A stretch of DNA of 64,000 nt from Micromonospora sp. MH99 (lineage in GTDB: Bacteria > Actinomycetota > Actinomycetes > Mycobacteriales > Micromonosporaceae), in contig NZ_MUZA01000001.1 in NCBI RefSeq assembly GCF_021442385.1, positions 124,001 to 188,000 of the forward strand. The letters are read 5' to 3'. The notes below the pieces were generated by a model. The model searched no databases and was not told the origin of the DNA. It worked only from the letters and a program-made list of their open reading frames with translations. A program made the translations under genes and the position numbers. Below, piece by piece: positions 52,501 to 62,800 of this stretch. Each line of letters begins with the position of its first letter. Position 1 is the first letter of the stretch.

Positions 52501-53823
52501 CTATTGCTGGTAGACGTCGGGAACGTCGTCACGGTCACTGTCGACCTGCTCGGCCTCGTAGATCTGCCGGTACACGCGATTGCGGGCCCGCAGGATGATC
52601 GTGGCGAGCGCGGCGGCGATCACGGAGCCCGCCAGCACGGCGATCTTGACCCGGCCGTTGGCGTCGGTGCCGATGCCGAAGGCGAGTTCGCCGATCAGCA
52701 GCGAGACGGTGAACCCGATGCCGGCCAGCACGGCCAGGCCGGCCACGTCGATCCAGGCCAGCCCCGAGTCCAGTCGGGCCCGGGTGAACCGGGCGACGAG
52801 CCAGGTTGCCAGCAGGATGCCGATCGGCTTGCCGACGACCAGACCGAGCATGATGCCCACGGCGATCGGGTCCATGAATGCCTGCGTCAGGCCGTCGAGC
52901 CCGCCGACGGCCACCCCGGCGGACATCAGCGCGAACACCGGCACCGCGACGCCTGCGGAGATCGGCCGGAACCGGTGCTCGAAGTGCTCGGCCAGGCCGG
53001 GCCCGGGGCCGGCCCCCGTGGAGCGCAGCACCGGCACGGCGAAGGCGAGCAGCACCCCGGCGACGGTGGCGTGCACGCCGGAGGCGTGCACCAGCGCCCA
53101 GGTGGCGAACGCCAGCGGCAGGAGCAGCCACCAGGAGCGCACCCGACGCTGCACCAGCAGAGCGAACAGGCCCAGCGGCACCACTGCGGCCAGCAGCGGC
53201 AGCAGAGACAGATGGGCGGTGTAGAAGACCGCGATGATGACGATCGCCAGCAGGTCGTCCACCACCGCCAGGGTCAGCAGGAAGGTGCGCAGCGCGCTCG
53301 GCAGATGCCTGCCGATCACCGCCAGCACGGCGAGGGCGAACGCGATGTCGGTGGCGGTCGGAACCGCCCACCCCTTCACCGCGCCGCCCCAGTTCACCGC
53401 CGCGTACAGCAGGGCCGGCACGAGTACGCCGCCGACCGCGGCGGCGACCGGGACCGCGGCCCGGCGGGGATCACGCAGGTCGCCGGCGACGAACTCGCGC
53501 TTGAGTTCGAGACCGGCGACGAAGAAGAAGATCGCCAGCAGCCCGTCGGCCGCCCACATCGCCAGCGACAGGTCGAGGTGCAGCGCGTGCGGCCCGACGG
53601 TGAACGCCGTCATCGCCTCATAGCGGTGCGCCCAGGGTGAGTTCGCCCAGATCAGCGCCACGACGGCACCGATCAGCAGCAGCGCGCCGCCAATCGTCTC
53701 CTTGCGCAGCACGTCGGCGATGCGCCGGGCCTCAGCCCAGGAACCACGGCCGAAGACACGAGGGGGTGACTGGGGGTTCGACAGCACAAGCGGGCCAACT
53801 TTCGAAAGACGGGTCGGAACCAT
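52501..53823 (-). CDS. nhaA: Na+/H+ antiporter NhaA
   Basis: A 440-residue electrogenic Na+/H+ antiporter of the cytoplasmic membrane. Clear NhaA motifs include [18 protein letters not shown], the two essential aspartates in [33 protein letters not shown] and [13 protein letters not shown], with about 11-12 membrane segments and an acidic cytoplasmic tail. The N-terminus is longer than in E. coli NhaA (388 residues). The ribosome binding site is weak (GGGAAG). The CBS gene downstream may be cotranscribed and could regulate this or the ArsB/NhaD-type transporter. Confidence 0.95.
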   Translation of the reverse strand: MVPTRLSKVGPLVLSNPQSPPRVFGRGSWAEARRIADVLRKETIGGALLLIGAVVALIWANSPWAHRYEAMTAFTVGPHALHLDLSLAMWAADGLLAIFFFVAGLELKREFVAGDLRDPRRAAVPVAAAVGGVLVPALLYAAVNWGGAVKGWAVPTATDIAFALAVLAVIGRHLPSALRTFLLTLAVVDDLLAIVIIAVFYTAHLSLLPLLAAVVPLGLFALLVQRRVRSWWLLLPLAFATWALVHASGVHATVAGVLLAFAVPVLRSTGAGPGPGLAEHFEHRFRPISAGVAVPVFALMSAGVAVGGLDGLTQAFMDPIAVGIMLGLVVGKPIGILLATWLVARFTRARLDSGLAWIDVAGLAVLAGIGFTVSLLIGELAFGIGTDANGRVKIAVLAGSVIAAALATIILRARNRVYRQIYEAEQVDSDRDDVPDVYQQ

Positions 53824-53975
53824 TTGCCGACCAGACTTCCCGGCGCACCGGGACCCATCCTACCGGGGCCTTTCGGCCACCGGCCCGGCAGCCGTCGGCC
53901 GCTCGATCTCGTTTCAACCGACCGGGTCCGTGGGTACGCTCCCACCGGCTGATCATCCGATCGACGGAGACCCTC

Positions 53976-54365
53976 GTGATCATGGCTCTGCTGCTTGACC
54001 TCGCCAACATCGTTGGCGGTTTCCTGCTCGCCGTCCCTGTGCTGCGGCTGTTGCCACGCGTCGGTGACGACCTGGGTCGCCTCGCTGGTCGGGCGGCCCC
54101 GATCGCGTGGGTGGTCGGCCTCGTGGCGCTCGTGACCGGCGGCTACTACCTCATCGTCCACCTGGTGTCCGGTCCTCGGGTGTTCCACTTCGAGGTGGTG
54201 GGGATCGGTGTGGGGCTCGCCTTGTTGTGGGGCCGGCTGACCGGCCGGCCGGCGTCCCGCGAGGAGCGGTCGGACGGCGCGACAGGGGTCCGCCTGTTGC
54301 TCGCGATCTTCGGTCTCATCGCGATCGTCGTCGGCATTCAGGGGCTCTTCACGCCGGATGGCTGA
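53976..54365 (+). CDS. Small four-helix membrane protein, unknown function
   Basis: A 129-residue integral membrane protein with about four hydrophobic segments (LANIVGGFLLAVPVLRLL, PIAWVVGLVALVTGGYYLIVHLV, VVGIGVGLALLWGRL, LLLAIFGLIAIVVGIQGLF). I do not recognise a family. GTG 53976 is preferred because GGAGA lies 6 bases upstream; ATG 53982 is two codons later. It is divergent from nhaA. Confidence 0.65.
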   Translation: MIMALLLDLANIVGGFLLAVPVLRLLPRVGDDLGRLAGRAAPIAWVVGLVALVTGGYYLIVHLVSGPRVFHFEVVGIGVGLALLWGRLTGRPASREERSDGATGVRLLLAIFGLIAIVVGIQGLFTPDG

Positions 54366-54473
54366 TCACGCCCGCACGCCCGGCCCGCCGGTACGGCGTT
54401 CGCGCACGGGCGGGGAGTGTCACCCCGGCGGTCACCGTCGGTCCCCCCAACTCATCGATTCCAGGAGAGTCTC

Positions 54474-54620
54474 ATGTCGGCCCAGGCATTTCTCTACATC
54501 ATCGCGGTCATCCTGATCGTGCTCGCCGCACTGCCGCTGCCCACTCGGGGTGTCTCGTTCGCGCTGCTGGGCGCCGCCTGCGCCCTGCTCGCCTACGCCT
54601 GGCCGGTGATCACCGGCTGA
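54474..54620 (+). CDS. 48-residue double-spanning membrane protein
   Basis: A very small protein with two hydrophobic helices (FLYIIAVILIVLAALPL and VSFALLGAACALLAYAWPV) joined by a short PTRG turn. AGGAGAG lies 4-5 bases before the ATG, which supports it as a real gene. Proteins of this layout are common in actinobacteria and have no assigned function. Confidence 0.65.
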   Translation: MSAQAFLYIIAVILIVLAALPLPTRGVSFALLGAACALLAYAWPVITG

Positions 54621-54759
54621 TCCGTCGTCGGTGTGGTCGGTGGCCGGCAACCAGCGCCCGACAGCGTTGCCGGCACCCGGCCACTCCACGTCGCCGGGTC
54701 GGCCATGGACTCGGCGATGGACGCGACCGACGCCAACGGCGTCCCTGGGACGCGTGCGG

Positions 54760-55152
54760 TCAGGCGGTGGTGGACGCTCGGGGTGCCCCGGCGCAGGCGA
54801 TGAGCAGCGCCGCGGCCGGCAGGAACGCGCCGCCGACGCCCAGCCCGAGCAGCAGCCCCCACCCGACGATGATCAGCGCGGCCGTCAGGTCGACGACCAG
54901 GCTCGGCCGGCCGATCCACTGTGCCAGGACCGGCAGCGACGCGGCGACGACAGGCACCCCGAGCAGATAGCCGGCCGCGCCCCCGGAGTCGTCGACGGTG
55001 AAGGGGGTCAGCACTGCGGCGACCAGCACGGTGATGGCCAGGGCCGACCAGCGCAGGACCCGTCGAGAGTCGTCCGGTCTGCGGACGACGACCACCACAC
55101 CGACGAGCAGGACCGCCGCGATCGCACCGATGGTCGCCGCACCGATCATCAT
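54760..55152 (-). CDS. Small membrane protein, unknown function
   Basis: A 130-residue integral membrane protein with about four hydrophobic segments (IGAIAAVLLVGVVVVV, ALAITVLVAAVLTPF, AAGYLLGVPVVAASLPVLAQW, LTAALIIVGWGLLLGLGVGGAFLPAAALLIACA). GAGGAGAA precedes the tandem ATGs at 55152 and 55149. No family recognised. Confidence 0.65.
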   Translation of the reverse strand: MMIGAATIGAIAAVLLVGVVVVVRRPDDSRRVLRWSALAITVLVAAVLTPFTVDDSGGAAGYLLGVPVVAASLPVLAQWIGRPSLVVDLTAALIIVGWGLLLGLGVGGAFLPAAALLIACAGAPRASTTA

Positions 55153-55285
55153 GTTCTCCTCGACCGCCGCAGGTGGTGTCTCATCGAAGACCGCGGATCG
55201 TCGTCTCTGCGTGCCACGATACGGCCCGTCGGGCGTGCCGCACGAGAGCCGGAGCCCAGCCTGCCGAAAGGACTGGGTTCTCCGG

Positions 55286-56785
55286 TCACCCGGGCAGGCC
55301 GAAGTGGTGGGTGAGCGAGGCGCGCAGCGTGTCCGCATCCCCGGCGGACCAGGCGACGAAGCAGTCGGGGCGTACGAGCAGGGCGGTCGCGGTCGTGCCC
55401 CGCAACGCGCCGGTGACGACGTCGACCCGGTCGCGCCAGGGCGCGGCCACCTCGGCGTAGACACCCGTGGAATCCAGGAGCAACGGCCGGGCGGTGCGGG
55501 TCAGCTCGGCGAGGCGTACCGCGCCGTGGTCGCCGTGCACGACCACATCGGGGGCGCACCGGCCGGCCAACGGATCGGCGGGGTCGGCGGGGTAGTGGAT
55601 GTCCGCGCCGGACATCAGCGCCGCGATGTGCCCGGTCACCTCCGGCTTGCGCAGCAGTTCGGCGAAGAGTTCCCGCAGGCCGGTGATCTCGTCGCCGGGG
55701 CCGATGAGCGCGGACTGCGCCTGGGTGGACATGACCACCCGTTCGGCGACGGGGCGGCGCTCGGTCTCGTACGTGTCGAGCAGGCCCTGCGGCGCCCAGC
55801 CGCGCACGGTGGCGGCGAGCTTCCAACCCAGGTTGACGGCATCCTGCAGGCCCAGGTTGAGCCCGGGGCCGCCGATCGCCGGGTGCACGTGCGCGGCGTC
55901 GCCCACCAGCAGCACCCGGTCGGCGCGGTAGCGGGCGGCGATGCGCGTGTTCTGGCCGGCCAGCCGACGCAGCAGGCCGGGGCCGTCCGGTTCGCCGAAG
56001 GGAACCTCGGCGCCGAGCACCCGGGCGACGCTGGCGCGTAGCTCCGCCAGGCTCATCGGGGTCTCGTCGCTCGCCGGGACGTCGGGCCACTCCGTCGTGC
56101 TCAGGATCGCCGGGCGGCCGGGGAACGGGGCCCAGGCGATCAGGCCACGCCCGGTGCGGGTGTGCTGGAACGGCGCGACGACGCCGTGACCGGGGACGCG
56201 CAGGCCGCCGGTCTCGGGATCGACTGATGACGAGGGGACGGTCACCGTGGCGGTGCGCGAGACCGACCGGTCGTTCGTGACGCCGGGGAAGTCGATGCCA
56301 GCGAGGCGGCGCACCACGCTGCGGCCGCCGTCGGCACCGACGACGAAGCGGGCGGTGAGCTGCGTACCGTCGGCAAGGCAGACCTCTACCGCGTCGGGGC
56401 GTTGGCGAAGGTCGACCACCTCGTGGCCGCGGCGCAGGTCGACTCCGAGCTCGGTTGCCCGGGCGGCGAGGGTGGCCTCCAGCTGGGCTTGCGGCACGCC
56501 GAGCACGTAGTGCGGGTTCTCCGCGAGCATCGTGAGGTCCAGCGGAAACGCGCCGAAGACGAAGGCTGGTTGGGGCGACGGCGGGGTGCTCTCGCCACTG
56601 AGCCGCGTGTAGAGGCCGCGCCGGTCGAGCAGGCGGACGACCTGGCCGACGACGCCGTTGGCGCGGGGCTCGCCGGTGGGTGTGACGTGGCGTTCCAGGA
56701 CGACGGGATGGACGCCGGCCAGGGCCAGCTCGCAGGCGAGCATGAGGCCGTTGGGGCCGGCTCCGACGATGAGGACGTCGATCAT
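55286..56785 (-). CDS. FAD-dependent aromatic-ring monooxygenase (PHBH/PheA-TfdB class)
   Basis: A 499-residue flavoprotein hydroxylase. The FAD-binding GAGPNGLMLACELALAG is at residues 8-24, the DG motif FVVGADGGRSVVRRLAGI near 147-164, and the GD motif RVLLVGDAAHVHPAIGGPGLNLGLQDAVNLGWKLA near 289-322. The C-terminal about 110 residues resemble the thioredoxin-like domain of the TfdB/PheA and polyketide-hydroxylase (RdmE) enzymes. It would hydroxylate a phenolic or polyketide substrate with NAD(P)H and O2. The TetR gene directly upstream on the same strand probably regulates it. GAAGGGATC precedes the ATG. Confidence 0.9.
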   Translation of the reverse strand: MIDVLIVGAGPNGLMLACELALAGVHPVVLERHVTPTGEPRANGVVGQVVRLLDRRGLYTRLSGESTPPSPQPAFVFGAFPLDLTMLAENPHYVLGVPQAQLEATLAARATELGVDLRRGHEVVDLRQRPDAVEVCLADGTQLTARFVVGADGGRSVVRRLAGIDFPGVTNDRSVSRTATVTVPSSSVDPETGGLRVPGHGVVAPFQHTRTGRGLIAWAPFPGRPAILSTTEWPDVPASDETPMSLAELRASVARVLGAEVPFGEPDGPGLLRRLAGQNTRIAARYRADRVLLVGDAAHVHPAIGGPGLNLGLQDAVNLGWKLAATVRGWAPQGLLDTYETERRPVAERVVMSTQAQSALIGPGDEITGLRELFAELLRKPEVTGHIAALMSGADIHYPADPADPLAGRCAPDVVVHGDHGAVRLAELTRTARPLLLDSTGVYAEVAAPWRDRVDVVTGALRGTTATALLVRPDCFVAWSAGDADTLRASLTHHFGLPG

Positions 56786-56909
56786 GACAGTGATCCCTTC
56801 GGGGCGTGCGTCATCGCCCCGACGGGCGCGGCACGCGGCCGGCTCACCGTGGGGTGGGACGCTGCTGGAGACGTGTGGGTGCGGCGGTGCCCCGAGCGAG
56901 GGTCGGGGT

Positions 56910-57530
56910 TCAGCGGGGCGGCGCGGGGAGGCCGGCGGCGACCTGGGTGAAGGCGTCGGTGATGAGGTGCTCGATCGGGGTGGGTGGGTCGGGGCTGTCG
57001 AGGTAGTGCTGCATGGCGACGGCGACGGCGGCGCTGGCGGCGGCCGCGACGAGCCGCGGGTACATGTCGGTGGCGAGGTCGGTGCCGGTGCGCTCGGCGA
57101 CCGCGGCGGCCAATTCGGCCTCGGCGATCGCGACGGCGCGCAGTCGCTCGCCCTGTAGGGCGGGCTCGGCGAGCATGGTGCGGACGCCGGCCACCCACTG
57201 GGCGTGCGCGGGAGACGGCATGGCGTCGACCTCGGGGCCGCGGGTGAACTGCTCCAGCGAGGCCTGGGTGAGCGCCGCCCAGAGCGGCTCGTCGGCGGGG
57301 CGCTCGCGCAGCGCGGCGGCGGTGCGCAGGCTGCGGTCGAGGTGACGCGAGGCGATCGCCTCGGCCTTGCTGGAGAAGTAGTTGTTGAAGGTGCGCGGGG
57401 AGACGCCGGCCGCCTCGGCGATGTCCTCGACGCGGACGTTGTCGTAGCCGCGCTCCGCGGTGAGGTGGATCGCGGCCCAGCCGAGCGCCGCCCGCGTCTC
57501 GGCCTTCTTGCGCTCCCGCAGCCCTGTCAT
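56910..57530 (-). CDS. TetR/AcrR family transcriptional regulator
   Basis: A 206-residue repressor with the TetR helix-turn-helix at about 10-55 (RAALGWAAIHLTAERGYDNVRVEDIAEAAGVSPRTFNNYFSSKAEAI), including the F-N-N-Y-F-x-x-K turn common in regulators of flavin monooxygenases and drug pumps. It is the likely local regulator of the FAD monooxygenase gene 124 bases downstream. Palindromes at 57550-57580 directly upstream are good autoregulatory operators. Confidence 0.92.
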   Translation of the reverse strand: MTGLRERKKAETRAALGWAAIHLTAERGYDNVRVEDIAEAAGVSPRTFNNYFSSKAEAIASRHLDRSLRTAAALRERPADEPLWAALTQASLEQFTRGPEVDAMPSPAHAQWVAGVRTMLAEPALQGERLRAVAIAEAELAAAVAERTGTDLATDMYPRLVAAAASAAVAVAMQHYLDSPDPPTPIEHLITDAFTQVAAGLPAPPR

Positions 57531-57549
57531 GCCACCACGGTAACACTAG

Positions 57550-57580
57550 TTGCGTGTTCCGCAAAGATGCGTGACACGCA
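57550..57580. promoter_or_regulatory. TetR operator candidate
   Basis: TTGCG-TGTTC-CGCAA (57550-57564) and TGCGTG-A-CACGCA (57568-57580) are two adjacent inverted repeats sharing the TGCG half-site, 20-50 bases upstream of the TetR-type start codon. The nearby leftward sequence has a TTGCGT -35-like box. Confidence 0.5.
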
Positions 57581-57811
57581 AAATGCCGCTGGCGTGCGGC
57601 TCACCCGAAACAGCGACGTTCCCGATCCTGAAGCGGCCCTGGTCCGGTGCTCCGCGTCCGCCCGCGCGCACCCCGCGACCGCTCCGCGACTCCGGCCTTT
57701 GCCCGCGACCACGGGTACGGTTTCTGTGCTCGACAAGCACGGACACCGATGGCACGTCGTCGGGGCGGCAACGACCGGCCCGGTGGCGACGGAGCGTGGA
57801 AGGGAGCGCGG

Positions 57812-58522
57812 GTGGCGCAGCCGAGAGCACTCGTGGTTCGGGGCGGCTGGGAGGGACACCAGCCGGTCAAGGCGACGGAGTTGTTCATCCCCTTCCTCGA
57901 ACGGAACGGCTATGCCGTACGGGTCGAGGAGTCGACGGAGATCTACGCCGATGCCGCCGAGATGGCCGCCACCGACCTGGTCGTGCAGTGCATGACGATG
58001 TCGCAGATCACCGCGGACGAGGTGGCGGGTCTGAGCGCGGCGGTCATCGCCGGTACGGGTTTCACCGGCTGGCACGGCGGGATCGTGGACGCGTTCCGCG
58101 CGTCGTCGGAGTACCTGCATCTGGTGGGCGGCCAGTTCGCGACCCACCCCGGTAAGGAGCCGTGCGAGCGTCACGGCGGCCCGGAGGACAACTTCCTGCC
58201 GCACACCGTGCGCATCACCGACCTCGGCCGGGAGCATCCGATCACCGCGGGAATCGAGGACTTCGACCTGGTCACCGAGCAGTACTGGGTGCTGCACGAC
58301 GACCTGATCGACGTCCTGGCCGTCACGACCCACCCCACGCAGGCGTGGCATCCATGGCACCGGCCGGTCACCTCGCCGGCGATCTGGACTCGACACTGGG
58401 GTGCCGGGCGCATCGTCGTGACGACACCGGGGCACAGCCTCGACGTGCTGGAGCACGCGAACGTTCGTACCGTCATCGAGAGGGGGATGGTGTGGGCGAG
58501 CCGCACCGCGTCGGCATCGTAG
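57812..58522 (+). CDS. ThuA domain-containing protein
   Basis: A 236-residue ThuA-like protein with a glutamine-amidotransferase-type flavodoxin fold but no catalytic Cys. Landmarks are ALVVRGGWEGHQP, AAVIAGTGFTGWHGGIVDAF, LVGGQFATHPG, HPITAGIEDFDLVTEQYWVLHDD and GRIVVTTPGHSLDVL, all usual for ThuA. ThuA proteins act in disaccharide and sugar metabolism next to Gfo/Idh/MocA oxidoreductases, as here. GTG 57812 follows GGAAGGGAG; ATG 57749 is an alternative. It overlaps the next gene by 31 bases. Confidence 0.87.
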   Translation: MAQPRALVVRGGWEGHQPVKATELFIPFLERNGYAVRVEESTEIYADAAEMAATDLVVQCMTMSQITADEVAGLSAAVIAGTGFTGWHGGIVDAFRASSEYLHLVGGQFATHPGKEPCERHGGPEDNFLPHTVRITDLGREHPITAGIEDFDLVTEQYWVLHDDLIDVLAVTTHPTQAWHPWHRPVTSPAIWTRHWGAGRIVVTTPGHSLDVLEHANVRTVIERGMVWASRTASAS

Positions 58523-59610
58523 GTCTCGGGGTCATCTCCCGCGTGTACCTCGACACCCTCGCGAACCACCCGGCGGTGAGCATCGTCGCGCTGGCGGACC
58601 TCGACGCCTCCCGGTCGGCCGCGGCGGCGGCCGAGATCCCCGGCGCCGAGTCGATGGGCGTCGAGCGTCTGCTCGCTCGCCCGGACGTGCAGACGGTTCT
58701 CAATCTCACGATCCCCGCGGCGCACGCCGAGATCTCACTCGGCGCGATCGAGGCGGGCAGGAACGTGTACGTCGAGAAGCCTCTGGCCGTGACGATCCCG
58801 GACGGTCGCTCGATCATCGAACGTGCCTCCTCGGCGGGCGTCCACGTCGGGTGTGCGCCGGACACCGTCCTGGGCACCGGCACGCAGACGGCGCGGGCGG
58901 CGATCGACGGGGGGCTCATCGGACGCCCGCTGTCGGCGACGGCTGTGATGGTCACACCGGGGCACGAGCGCTGGCATCCCCACCCCGACTTCTACTACGC
59001 CCCGGGCGGGGGGCCGTTGCTGGACATGGGGCCGTACTACATCTCGGCGCTGATCCACCTGCTCGGGCCGGTTCGTGCGGTCGTCGGAGCGGCCAGCCGC
59101 CTGCGCGCCGAGCGTGTCATCGGCTCGGGTCCCCGAAACGGCCAGCGCATTCCGGCGCAGGTGGACACTCACGTGACAGGTGTGCTTGAGCATGCCAACG
59201 GCGCGCTCTCCACCATCACCACGAGCTTCGACGGCGTCGCGACGACTGCCGCGCCGATCGAGGTGCACGGAGAGACCGGCACGCTCGCCGTACCCGATCC
59301 GAACACCTTCGACGGGGACGTCCGCGTCTTTCCGCTGGGCGGCAGCGGATGGCGCGTTCTCGAACCGCGGGCCGGTTACGTCGAGGGCTCCCGCGGCATC
59401 GGGCTGATCGATCTGGTCAGCGCCGACGGTCAACGGTCGCCCCGGGCCGGCGGCGACGTCGCGCTGCACGTCCTCGAAACGATGACCTCGCTGCTCGCCT
59501 CGGCGGCCGAGGGCCGGCGGATCGAGCTGACGACCGTGGTGCAGCGGCCGACGCCGGTTCCGCTCACTCCGGTGCACGACTGGAGGGGAAGCCACGCGTA
59601 CGGACGCTGA
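58492..59610 (+). CDS. Gfo/Idh/MocA family oxidoreductase
   Basis: A 372-residue NAD(P)-dependent sugar dehydrogenase-type enzyme. The Rossmann motif VGIVGLGVISRVYLDTL lies at the N-terminus, and the conserved VYVEKPLAVT at about 98-107 supplies the catalytic Lys of the E-K-P motif. The C-terminal half has GPLLDMGPYYISALIHLLG, with a D-M-G-x-Y/H motif. The substrate is unknown. It probably acts with the ThuA protein on a sugar or inositol derivative. GTG 58492 lies within the ThuA gene after AGAGGGGG. Confidence 0.9.
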   Translation: MGEPHRVGIVGLGVISRVYLDTLANHPAVSIVALADLDASRSAAAAAEIPGAESMGVERLLARPDVQTVLNLTIPAAHAEISLGAIEAGRNVYVEKPLAVTIPDGRSIIERASSAGVHVGCAPDTVLGTGTQTARAAIDGGLIGRPLSATAVMVTPGHERWHPHPDFYYAPGGGPLLDMGPYYISALIHLLGPVRAVVGAASRLRAERVIGSGPRNGQRIPAQVDTHVTGVLEHANGALSTITTSFDGVATTAAPIEVHGETGTLAVPDPNTFDGDVRVFPLGGSGWRVLEPRAGYVEGSRGIGLIDLVSADGQRSPRAGGDVALHVLETMTSLLASAAEGRRIELTTVVQRPTPVPLTPVHDWRGSHAYGR

Positions 59611-59818
59611 CGTACCGCCATCACCAGCACGGATCCGACGGTGAGGTGCGCCGTACGGTCCGGCTGACATCGCCGCGCGCGGCAGGCCCGGACGACCGCC
59701 ACGGCTGGCGATCCGGCGGCCGGCCCTCGGCCGAATCACCCTGTGTGACCAGGATGGACAGACGGTTCCCAAGACCTTACAGTTCGCCAACTGGTTCAGC
59801 TTCATCACGGGGGATGCG

Positions 59819-62800
59819 ATGGCGCCGGATAGATCAATGCTGCCCAAATCACGTTCAGGTTCGCACCGTGCCGCGGCGGCACTGCTGAGCGGTGCCCTGG
59901 TCGTCTCGGTCCTGGTGGCCCCGCCCGATGCGGTGGCCAAACCGAAACCGCACCTGTCGGCCCAGCACGAGGCGTTGGATTCCGACGGCGGGCCCGCCAC
60001 CGGGCGGGCGTGGCCGGCGAAGGCGGCGCGCAACGCCCAGCTCGCCGCTCCGGTGTGGCCGAAACCCGGCCGGGCAACAGTAAGGCTGCCCGAAGCGGGC
60101 GTGGGCCAGCGGCAGAGCGCCGCCCCTGCCGTGCGCGCCGGCGCCCTGCCCGTCACGGTGCGCCGGGCCGGCGGGCCGCGCGGAGAGCGGACCGGCGCGG
60201 TGGCGGTCGAGCTGCTCGACCGTTCCGCAGTGCCGGAGCAGTGGCGGGACGGCCTGCTGATGCGCGTCAGTGGCACCGCCGCGAAGACCGAGGGCGGCGC
60301 GGCAGCCGGTTCCGGCGCCGCATCGGTCTCGGTGGACTACCGCGAATTCCGCAACGCCATCGGCGGCAGCTGGTCGTCCCGGCTGCGCCTGTGGCAGGTG
60401 CCCGAATGCGCCCTGCAGGCCCGGCCGGCGCCCGGCTGCGTCGCCACGCCGATGCCGTCGGTCAACAAGGACGGCCAGGTGAGCGCGGAGGTGCCAGTGC
60501 CGGTGGCGGCGCCCGGCGCCCGTTCCGCCGGCTCCACTCTCGTCGCGCTCGCGGCAGGTGCCGCCGGGTCTGAGGGTGACTACACCGCCACCTCGCTCAC
60601 ACCGTCAGCCACCTGGTCCGCAGGCGGTGCGACGGGTGACTTCAACTGGTCGTATCCGATGAAGATGCCCCCGGCGATCGCCGGCCCGGTGCCGACGTTC
60701 TCCCTCAGCTACTCGTCGGCAGCGATGGATGGCAAGTCCGGCGTCGACAACAACCAGCCGACCTGGGTCGGTGAGGGATTCGACCTGTGGGGCGGCTACA
60801 TCGAGCGTAAGTACGTCGGCTGTGGCGAAGACATGACCAACAGCAACAGCAGCAAGAAGACCGGCGACCAGTGCTGGCGGTCGGACAACGCGACCCTGTC
60901 GTTGAACGGGCGCGGCTCCGAGCTGGTGTACGAGGCCGGCAAGGGCTGGCGTACCCGCAGCGAGGACGGTTCGAAGATCGAGAAGGTCACCGGCGGCAGC
61001 AACGGTGACGACAACGGGGAGTACTGGAAGGTCACCATGCCCGACGGCGTCCAGTACTTCTTCGGCCTGCACGGCCTGCCCGGCCAGTCGGCCAAGACCA
61101 ACTCGACGTGGACCGTGCCGGTGGCCGGGAACCAGAGCGGCGAGCCGTGCCACAGCAGCTCCTTCACCGGCTCGTTCTGCAACCAGGCCTGGCGGTGGAA
61201 CCTCGACTACGTGGTCGACCCCCGTGGCAACACGATGTCCTACTGGTACGGCACCGAGACCAACTACTACGGGCGCAACGCCACCAACACCGACAAGGCG
61301 TCCTACATTCGGGCCGGCACGCTCACGCGCATCGACTACGGCACGTGGGACCGGGGCTCCGCCGACCGGTCCGTGACGCCGACCGCCCAGGTGCTCTTCA
61401 CCACTGCCGACCGCTGCGACGCCGACTGCGGCACGCACGACGCGGCGCATTGGAAGGATGTGCCGTGGGACCAGGAGTGCACCGCCGCCGCGACGAACTG
61501 CAAGGAGAACTACTCACCTACCTACTGGTCGACGAAGCGACTGTCGAAGATCACCACCCAGGTCTGGGACACCACCAAGACCACCCCGGCCTGGCAGGGC
61601 GTGGACTCCTGGACCCTCACGCACACCTATCCGGCAGTCGGTGACGGCAGCGACCACGCCGGCATGTGGCTGAGCGCGATCGCGCACACCGGCCTGGCCG
61701 GCACGGCGGTCAGCATGCCGCCCGTGACGTTCGAGCCGGTGGCTCTGCGCAACCGCGTGCTGACGTCGAACAACACCACCAACAACCGGATGCGCATCGG
61801 CAACATCGTCACCGAGACCGGTGCCAAGATCCAGGTCACCTACAGCCTTCCGGACTGCTCGTCGGGCAACCTCCCCGCGACGACCTACGACAACACGAAG
61901 CGGTGCTACCCCGTCGTCGGCGCTGACCCGTACGACCCGGACGGCCCGGACATCACCGAGTGGTGGCACAAGTACGTGGTCACCCAGATCTCCGAGTCCG
62001 ACCTGATGGTGATGGTGAACGGCACCGACCACGGGCAGCCGGTCAAGAACACCTTCTACACCTACGTGGGCACGCCGGCCTGGCACTACGCCGACGACGA
62101 CGGCCTGGTCAAGCCGAAGCGCAAGACGTGGAGCCAGTTCCGGGGCTACGCGACTGTCGAGACCCGAACCGGCGACGCGCCGAACCAGACGCTGACCCGC
62201 ACCACGTACCTGCGCGGCATGCACGGAGACCGCGCGACCATCTCGGGCGGCTCGCGGACCGTCCCGGTCGGCGCGTCGCTGGGCAGCGAGACGGTGTACG
62301 ACGAGGACCAGTTCGCGGGCCTGGTCCGCGAGCAGGTGACCTACAACGGCGTCAGCACCAAGCCGGTCAGCAAGACCGTCAACGTGCCCTGGATGTCACC
62401 CGCACTGGCCTCCCGCACGATCAACGGTGACACGGTCACCGCCCGGTTCACCCGGACGATGACCACCTACTCGGCCACCGCGCTCGGGGTGGACGGGGCC
62501 AAGGGATGGCGCACCACCCGGTCGGAGTCCCGCTTCGACGACACCTACGGCACAACCACGTGGACCCAGGAGGACGGGGACACGGCGAAGACCGGCGACG
62601 AGAAGTGCACCACGTACAGCTACAACCGCAACACCGCCACGAATCTCGTCGAGACCGTCAAGCAGACCACAGTCACGGCGCTGGCCTGCGGGGTGGCGCC
62701 GGCCGGGCCCGACGACGTCATCTCGGACGAGCGGAGCTACTACGACGGCGCGACGAGTGTCGGCACCGCCCCGACCAAGGGGCTGGTGACCAAGGTGGAG

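Noticed and set aside
53824..53975. Additional gene between nhaA and the small membrane protein
   Set aside because: Only shadow frames are present. The stretch is best read as a divergent promoter region without a recognisable consensus.
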